Source: Massospora cicadina (taxonomy: Eukaryota > Entomophthoromycota > Entomophthoromycetes > Entomophthorales > Entomophthoraceae). Taken from it: a stretch of DNA of 64,000 nt. Where the stretch lies: contig JAKSZP010013312.1 of the NCBI GenBank assembly GCA_022478985.1, forward strand, positions 1-64,000. Reading direction: 5' to 3'. Below are positions 57,751-64,000 of this stretch, in pieces. Position 1 is the stretch's first letter. Each line of letters opens with the position of its first letter. The notes under the pieces are model-generated. The model was not told where the DNA came from and did no database searches. It was given only the letters and a program-made list of their open reading frames with translations. The translations under genes and the position numbers were made by a program.

Positions 57751-60700
57751 TATCATTGACACTGGATCCCAAGTGAATGTTGTTTCATCAAAATTTATCA
57801 AGTGGATCAAGTTAATGCCCAAAATTTCCCATTTTAAAGAATATGGCACTGTGGGACCTCAGAGTACTCAGTCAATTGGAGCCTTTTCGGCACTTTCTCT
57901 AAAGATTGGCAATTTAACTTTTACAATTTCTGCTATTGTCCTCAATAATTTAAGTTATGACCTACTTTTGGGGACTCAGTTTTTGTGGGACTTTGATGAA
58001 AATATCAATTATCCCGATTCATCAATTTCCCTTTTGGGGCATAGAGTTCCTTTATTGTTATCTGAACCTGCTCATACCAAACGTTGGTTATGTCTGTTGT
58101 AGGGGTCTAAAAGTTCTTATTCTATTCAATATCATGTTGGAGACCTGTATGTAAAATTACCCCCTCCTTTGGCAGATATCAAAGAAGGGATGCCTATTTT
58201 CTCCCCCAAGAATTTAGTTATTACACTAAAATTGCAGGTAATTATTACTATTTCATTACATTTTTCTATTCCTAAAGGACATTTGTTACAAGTTCAAGGC
58301 ATTTTCAACCCCTTATGATAAAGAAATCTTGCCTTGTCCTGGAGTATTGGATTATGCTTATTCTGGATAGTTATCTGTTTTATTGGTGAACCTTAATGAT
58401 GAACTAAAACCGGTAGATCAAAACCATCCCATTGCTTATGTCAAGTTATTACCCTTATCTCTAATCTATGATGTTAAACCTTTTGGAAGTTTACACGACT
58501 TTGGGCTATAAAGTGATTAGGAAATTCTTACTGTGGGGTTTGCAACTGGAAAACATCTCACTAAGGAACAGTAGAGAAAAGTACTATAATTTACTAGAAG
58601 AATATTCTGACATTTTTGCCAAGCATACTTACAATTTTGGAAAAATGAAAGGGGTAAAGCATTCTGTTGAAACTGGCGATCATCTTCCTATTTTTGCTAA
58701 GCCCTATCACAAATCTAAAGTGGAGGAAGCCCAAGTTACCAAAGAACTGCAACAACTATTGGAGGCTGAATTATTGAAACCCTACAATAGTCCTTAGGCC
58801 TCTCCATTGCTGTTAATTAAGAAGAAAGATGATTCCCATCGCGTGGCTATAGATTATCATAGATTGAATGCTATTACTTGTCAAGATAGTTATCCATTAC
58901 CTCAAATCGATGATTCTCTTCAGTCGTTGGCTGGTTTGACTTATTTTTCTGCAATGGATTTAGCTAGTGGATACTGACAAATTGAGCTATCTCTGGAAGA
59001 TCAAGCTATGTGTGCCTTAATATCCATCGAAGGTTTATTTGAACTAAACCACATGCCGCAAGGATTGAGCAACGCGCCAGAATTTTTTCAATAGGCCATG
59101 GATGGAATGTTACGGGATTTAAAACTCACTTGTGTTTTGGTATATCTGGATGATATTACCATGTTTTCCAAAACATTTAACGAACATTCGGGTTATCTAA
59201 AAGAAGTTTTCAATCAAATTTGGAATTCTTCTTTAAAGATCAAACCTTTCAAATGTTCATCTTTCAGAATGAAATGAATTTTTTAGGACATCAGGTACCT
59301 GCTAAAGGGATTTAACCCCTTTTATTCAAAATTCAAGATATTCAACGAATGCCTGCTCCAACCTCTCTTAGGGATATCCAGGTCTTTCTTGGTATGGTTA
59401 GGTATTATTGGCAATTTATACTCAAGTTTGCTGATATGGCTGAACCGTTATTCCATCTGTTACAAAAAGGGTGCCATTTGAGTGGAGCTCAGCTCAGGAA
59501 CAGTCGTTCAATTACCTACATATGACCTTGACTAAGGCACCTGTTTTGATTCATCCTCAATTTGATAAGCCTTTTTTCTTGCATACCAATACCAGTAATG
59601 TCGCTATTGGAGCAATTTTATCCCAGTGTGACGCAGAGCAAAATGATTATACCGTCACGTATTTTAGCAAAACTTTGTCCAAGGCTGAGAGAAATTACAG
59701 TGTCATTGAGTGGGAGTGCTTGGCAGTGATTCTAGCTATTAAGCACTTCCATCCTTTCTTATATGGTAATTATTTTACTGTTATTACAAACCATTCTTCT
59801 TTGATATGGGTGCAAAATATGAAAAATCCTGATGGGAGATTGGCCCATTGGGCTCTAAGATTACAAAATTATGATTTTTCTATTGTGCATCATTTGGGGG
59901 CTAAACATCAAGATGCTGATGGTCTGTCCTGACTACCTATACTGACTTTAGTTTTGGGAAAGGAAGAACGCTTATATAATCTTATTGGACGGCCAGAATT
60001 GTGGGATCAAGAATCTGAAGAGGATTAAGCTTTTTAAAAAATATTACCAAAGGTACTATGATTTGATAAAGAGCCTTTTATAAACAGGGCAATTCCAAAT
60101 GGTTACCTTTTTTGCATCCAAATTTGAGATTTCATGCTGTTATGGAGGGACATGAGCAAGTAGGTCACAGCGGATTAAAGAAGACTCAAAAATGGTTGAA
60201 AACTTGATATTATTGGAGTAACATGACTGAATTCATTTGGGAGACCCTTAGCTCATGTCTCATTTGTAAAATCCATGGAGCCAACAACCCTACTTATCAA
60301 CATCAAGTTATTCCTCCAACTAAAGCGGTCAAAGTGTTAAGTATTAATGTTATAGCCCTTTTTCTCAGGGATTGCATGGCCATCAGTACATTATTATGGC
60401 AGTTGATCACCTCACTAAATGGGTTGAGGCCATTTCCATAGCCACCCTTTCTGCTAAGACTACTGCGCTGTTCATTTACCAGCACATCATCACCCAACTT
60501 GAGTGTCCCAAAGTCATTATGTCCGACAATGGGACTAATTTTACTTCTCAAATCTTACAGGAGCTACCCAAATTATTTAATACTATCCAACGATTTGTCA
60601 TTCCTTACAATCCATCCATGAATGGAGCCATTGAACAAGTTAATGGACCTTTAGTCTCAATTTTGAGGAATATGTCTTTTACTGATCCTTCTTAGTAGAA

Positions 60701-61175
60701 CTTCTATTTGGTAAGTGCCTTATTTGCTTGTCAATTAAGCTATCATTTTATCATTAAGATGTTGCCTTTCAAATGCATATATGGGTGAGATCCATCAGTC
60801 CCTTCCAGTATTCAGGCCATAATTGAAGAAAGTATACCCAAAAACTCTTCTTTAGTTATGAGAAATCTGGCTAATGAAATTATTTGTCTTCAAGATCAAG
60901 CGATGAAATCAATTGAAACAACTACATAAAAAGAGACTCAAAGGAGTAATCAGAATAAACCCACCTTACCTGAGTATCAGATTGGGGGTTTTGTTATGTA
61001 TTATCACTCTTGGCCTGATGGACGTACTGAGAAGTTAGGATCCAACTGTTCTGGTTCATATCAAGCTATATTTCAAAAAGGATTGGAATACTTGATTGTT
61101 CATGTGGATACTGGTATAGTGATAAACTGAATTTATCCCAGATTTTTGAGAATTCACCCTCTCCATGATTGAATC
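57750..61175 (+). pseudogene. E7 pol (protease, RT, RNase H, integrase)
   Basis: The protease has an intact DTGS at 57758 and LLLGTQFLWDF. The RT N-terminus is 58468-58797. The RT core has KKKDDSHRVAIDYHRLN, SGY followed by TGA (TGG expected), MPQGLSNAPEFFQ then TAG, and an intact YLDD at 59143-59154. The RNase H frame is 59471-59932 (LHTNTSNVAIGAILSQ, HHLGAKHQDADGLS). The integrase has HEQVGHSGLKKT and CLICKIHGANNP as zinc finger, then 60372-60695 with MAVDHLTKWVEA, SDNGTNFTSQI and NPSMNGAIEQVNGPL. The tail ends near 61.15 kb. Stops mostly replace CAG, CAA or TGG. Confidence 0.9.
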
Positions 61176-61188
61176 TTAAGGGGTGAAG

Positions 61189-61526
61189 TGTCGAGATTTT
61201 GACAAATTCTTTTGGTTCTGCAAAAGTCTACTTCATCAATTCCCTGGCACAATTGGAAGGAGAAAGTAATCTATCTAAATTCATCAAGGTTAATAAGAAG
61301 GATTAGTCAAATCCTGATCAAGGGATAGAAGATTTGATCACTCAACAATTAATTAGATCAAATAGATCCCAAACCTTTACAAAACCTATAATATTCCATC
61401 CTTCCAATAATGAAAATAAGGTCGAATTATAACCTTTTTACTTTAATTTATTGCTTTTTGGAGAATCCAAACAAAGTAACTTTGAGAGAAACCCTGCCCA
61501 ATTGGAAGTATAATTCAAGACTTTCA
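61189..61526 (+). repeat. E7 3' LTR
   Basis: 338 bp, TGTCGAG...CTTTCA, preceded by a short purine tract (AAGGGGTGAAG, 61178-61188) that is the likely plus-strand primer. Confidence 0.93.
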
Positions 61527-63095
61527 AAAAAAATGTACATTTAATAAGCAGAACGCTTGGTGTTTATTATATAATTATCCAAGGGCTTTTTGTTACATAA
61601 AAAAGTGAGAATACTAGCGCTGACATGTGGATACTCCTGGGCAATTTTCTTTACTGGAATCGCCACTTCTACCTTATATAAATCTGCGATATGTGTTGAA
61701 GGTTTGCCTTCACCTGTACGATTCCACTCAAGGATTTTTTAGGCGTATGGCTTTTGCACCTCTCAGCAGAACTCCATGTCTGCATTATTGGGGTCTCTCC
61801 TTATCTTGAGGCCAATATATCATAAGGAATCTGTCAATATAGAGAAATCGTCAAGGTGAGTACCAGAACTGACATCAAGTGACTTGTGGAAATCATCAGG
61901 GACAATTAGGTTTGAACTAGTGAAAGTAGAGCGTCTTATCTCTACTCCGCTTGACCTTTTCACTGTTTGTTTAGGGCAACTGGTACCAAATGGACATACA
62001 GTTTGCCTGGACAGCTAGCCGCATAATGGCCTCATTGTCCGCACAAGAAGCAAGCATCTGTAAACAGCACTCATCTCTGCATACCACCCATAAACCCAGG
62101 TCTGAAATTAATTTTTGGATTGTAATGTAGCCAATGATGAACTGACAGAGTAAAATGGGGGTGGAAAGGACTCGCCTGAGCATTAATTGGACAAGTATTC
62201 CCCAGCAGATTATAGCCAAGTCATTTTAGTCCCATTTCTGATGAGGATTTGGTAGAGGTTGCAGGGACTTTCCTATTCCACATTGGGAGCACTAAAAGTG
62301 ATGGATAGACATCATAAAGCACTAACATTTTTAATAGCTCCACATCATCCTGAAGAATGTAGGTAATAGCAATTATACAGTTCTCAATATGTCTTAACAG
62401 CCAACATCATCGCTACGCCCACCTCCTCATTAGTTAAGATATTCGCTCCTATCAACACATGAGCCTCAGCCATGAAACACTCCGCAAACTCCAGCAAGGA
62501 CTCATTCTTTTGAAAAGATATTGTCAAAAATTCTGCTTTGCGCTGAGCCATTTTTGCCTTTCCCCCCAAACAGACAAATCACAGTCTCTTTCACCTCTAA
62601 GTAGGTTACAGTACTATTGTAAGGTAGCATGTGACCTGGTCAGCACTTGCAACGTATAAAATGGATAACAACAGTTTGCTTTCCGCCAATCAGAAGCCCC
62701 CTCCACTGGAAATTCTAAACCACTTAAAGAATTTGGTTATATTTTCATCAAATCAAAATTGGGGCAGCTGGTCAACCCAAACCCCTTCTTCCCTAGCACA
62801 ACTATTTAATTTATGCTCTTCACAGTTTTGTCGCTTTGTAGTGTCACTCAAGCTGTTGGCAAATTGGCTGGTTTGGCCCCCACCAGGTGCAGTTGGTGAA
62901 AGGCCTTGGAGAGCTGCTCGATTATACTTTATTCTCACAGCAAAGCATTTATTGAGCCTGGAGTAGTGTATCCATGACAAGCTTCAGTTACGCATATAGA
63001 GATAACTCAATTAACTGAGGTAGTACTTCATCAGAATGAATTGGTTGCGCCATGGCGATGGCAAATATAACTCAATTTTTAATAAGTTTAAATGG
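61527..63095 (-). pseudogene. E5 gag
   Basis: A minus-strand gag remnant running from the primer site at 63.1 kb to E7. The best frame is 62384-62569 (RKAEFLTISFQKNESLLEFAECFMAEAHVLIGANIL), matching E2's gag. Upstream pieces match TYLEVKETVICLF and DQVTCYL-type blocks (about 62.62 kb). A CCHC knuckle lies at about 62.05-62.0 kb in another frame, with one stop (CFLCGQ, stop, GHYAASC). Broken by frameshifts. Confidence 0.75.
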
Positions 63096-63113
63096 CCCCT
63101 GTAATGAGCACCA
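63096..63113 (-). other. E5 primer binding site
   Basis: Minus strand TGGTGCTCATTACAGGGG, one base different from the E2 site, with the same single-base spacing to the LTR. Confidence 0.85.
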
Positions 63114-63114
63114 C

Positions 63115-63612
63115 TGATAACTTTTTAGCAGAATTGATTAATGTTGCTGAATAAGTTGCACAGGGTAAAACCCACTGAGCAATGGACGAGTGATATGAGG
63201 ATTGCTGGCCCTTGCTAATTAATAACAATATAGACTTTATAAGGAGCCATTGCCCCAATGTTACCACTTTATTTTTAAAATTTAACGGTTGCTCCGTTAC
63301 TCTTTTCTACTACCCTTCTTTCTTCATAAAAGATCCCCTTCTTCCTTTTGACGCTCAACTAATAATCCTTGGTATTCCTAATCAGTCTCAACCCTTCCGC
63401 TTAGTATTTTTTATATTGGCTACATCTTTTAGGTGATCCATTATATTATTAAAGTTTCAAAGGGAATTCCCTCAATTTGCTGAACTATGAATACTTTGAT
63501 TGATTTACCTTGTGTCCACATAACTTCCATTTGATCTTGAGGATCACCTCAAATCTAATTTATGATCCACTGGAACTATAGCTTATCATTCAGTCATATT
63601 GAAATCTCAACA
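63115..63612 (-). repeat. E5 5' LTR
   Basis: 498 bp, plus-strand ends TGATAAC and CTCAACA. Its partner is 35441-35937. Followed by the GCCTC duplication at 63613-63617. Confidence 0.95.
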
Positions 63613-63617
63613 GCCTC

Positions 63618-64000
63618 TCAACCCCAGAGTCTTCATTGAGGCCTTGTCAGATGAGAAGGATAACTTCAATGCCTTCATCAAGCTTACTGATGGTCACATC
63701 ACTTAACATGAACAGCCCTGTCTTGGGTTCAACTCATTTGATCAACTTTGAGTGCCATCTGCTTATCCAATGTGCTGATATTCAAGCTCTGAAGGAGCAG
63801 GTTACCCACAAAGCCTCCATTACATCTCTAAACCGAAATTGGGATGACTTTCAGGTGGATTTGGAAGGAAAAATGACGAATGGATCAACAAGACCCTCAA
63901 GACTATGCAGAAACCAAAATCTCCAAGCCTGCACCAGTTCCTAATGTCAATTCTCTCTTCACCCCTCTTGTGACTAACTTAATACCTAGTTTCAATTAGA
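63618..64000 (+). pseudogene. E4 gag, continuation past E5
   Basis: Continues the E4 gag frame as NPRVFIEALSDEKDNFNAFI until TAA near 63705, then a helical, charged region in another frame (ADIQALKEQVTHKASITSLNRNW, about 63770-63850). The gene runs off the window. Confidence 0.65.

Larger units (their letters stand above)
49837..61526 (+). mobile_element. E7: gypsy element of a different family, inside E5
   Basis: A plus-strand element with LTRs 49837-50179 and 61189-61526, gag at 55.8-57.7 kb and pol at 57.7-61.2 kb, carrying a LINE just after its 5' LTR. It lies between the gag and protease of E5. The 5-bp flanks (GTATG and AAAAA) do not match. Compared with E2, a few tens of bases of the target seem to be missing, so the edges have been altered after or during insertion. 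The usual primer site was not found after the 5' LTR. Confidence 0.88.
35441..63612 (-). mobile_element. E5: gypsy element carrying a 23-kb nest
   Basis: A minus-strand element defined by LTRs 35441-35937 and 63115-63612 and a perfect GCCTC duplication (35436-35440 and 63613-63617). Its own sequence is in pieces: integrase, RNase H and part of RT at 35960-37801, RT and linker at 47361-48772, protease at 49618-49836, gag at 61527-63095. The intervals are E6, a probable solo LTR, and E7 with its LINE. The RT sequence reads on across the E6 junction in matching order, which confirms the assembly of the element. Confidence 0.95.
34466..64000 (+). mobile_element. E4: outermost gypsy element, split by E5, incomplete
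   Basis: A plus-strand LTR element whose leader and gag occupy 34466-35440 and resume at 63618, running off the window end. E5 occupies 35441-63612 with its GCCTC duplication. The gag frame reads on across the junction: the last codons before E5 (QVDGVPL) continue as NPRVFIEALSDEKDNFNAF after it. The primer site matches the E1-E6 type. Pol and the 3' LTR lie beyond the window. Confidence 0.8.

Overview
The window looks like a transposon-packed segment of a large eukaryotic genome, most likely a fungus. Reasons: Ty3/gypsy LTR retrotransposons stacked inside one another, a LINE that looks Tad-like, and one recognisable host gene with very short introns. The species cannot be fixed from sequence alone. 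No bacterial features, CRISPR arrays, rRNA or convincing tRNA genes were seen.

Layout, left to right. 1-1616: unassigned sequence with one short open frame. 1617-9273: E1, a degenerate plus-strand gypsy element with both LTRs and a near-perfect 5-bp target duplication. 9274-11285: AT-rich, featureless. 11286 to about 25516: E3, a minus-strand gypsy element whose left LTR was split by E2 (plus strand, 11664-19113, perfect GCAAT target duplication). E2 itself carries two solo LTRs (12684-13407 and 14910-15541), each with exact 5-bp duplications.

About 25.5-31.6 kb is different: richer in GC, with three short tandem duplications and a minus-strand gene for TAF6, a subunit of the general transcription factor TFIID. 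The gene is interrupted by at least seven introns of 29-41 nt. A second member of the E2 solo-LTR family lies at 31650-32327.

The right half is a stack at least four levels deep. The outermost element E4 (plus; leader and gag from about 34.47 kb, continuing past the window end) is split by E5 (minus, 35441-63612, perfect GCCTC duplication). E5 contains E6 (minus, 37807-47355, LTRs of about 1.15 kb), a probable solo LTR (48773-49617) and E7 (plus, 49837-61526). E7 contains a LINE (minus, about 50180-55560). E4's gag frame reads on when E5 is set aside, which supports the insertion order.

Most element genes are inactivated by stops, frameshifts and lost catalytic residues, mainly transitions. 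Many differences between paired LTRs are CpG against TpG or CpA, as expected of cytosine methylation decay or a RIP-like process. The least expected findings are an antisense gene at the 3' end of both E1 and E6, collagen-like Gly-X-Y repeats in the Gag of E4 and E7, and the exceptionally short TAF6 introns.
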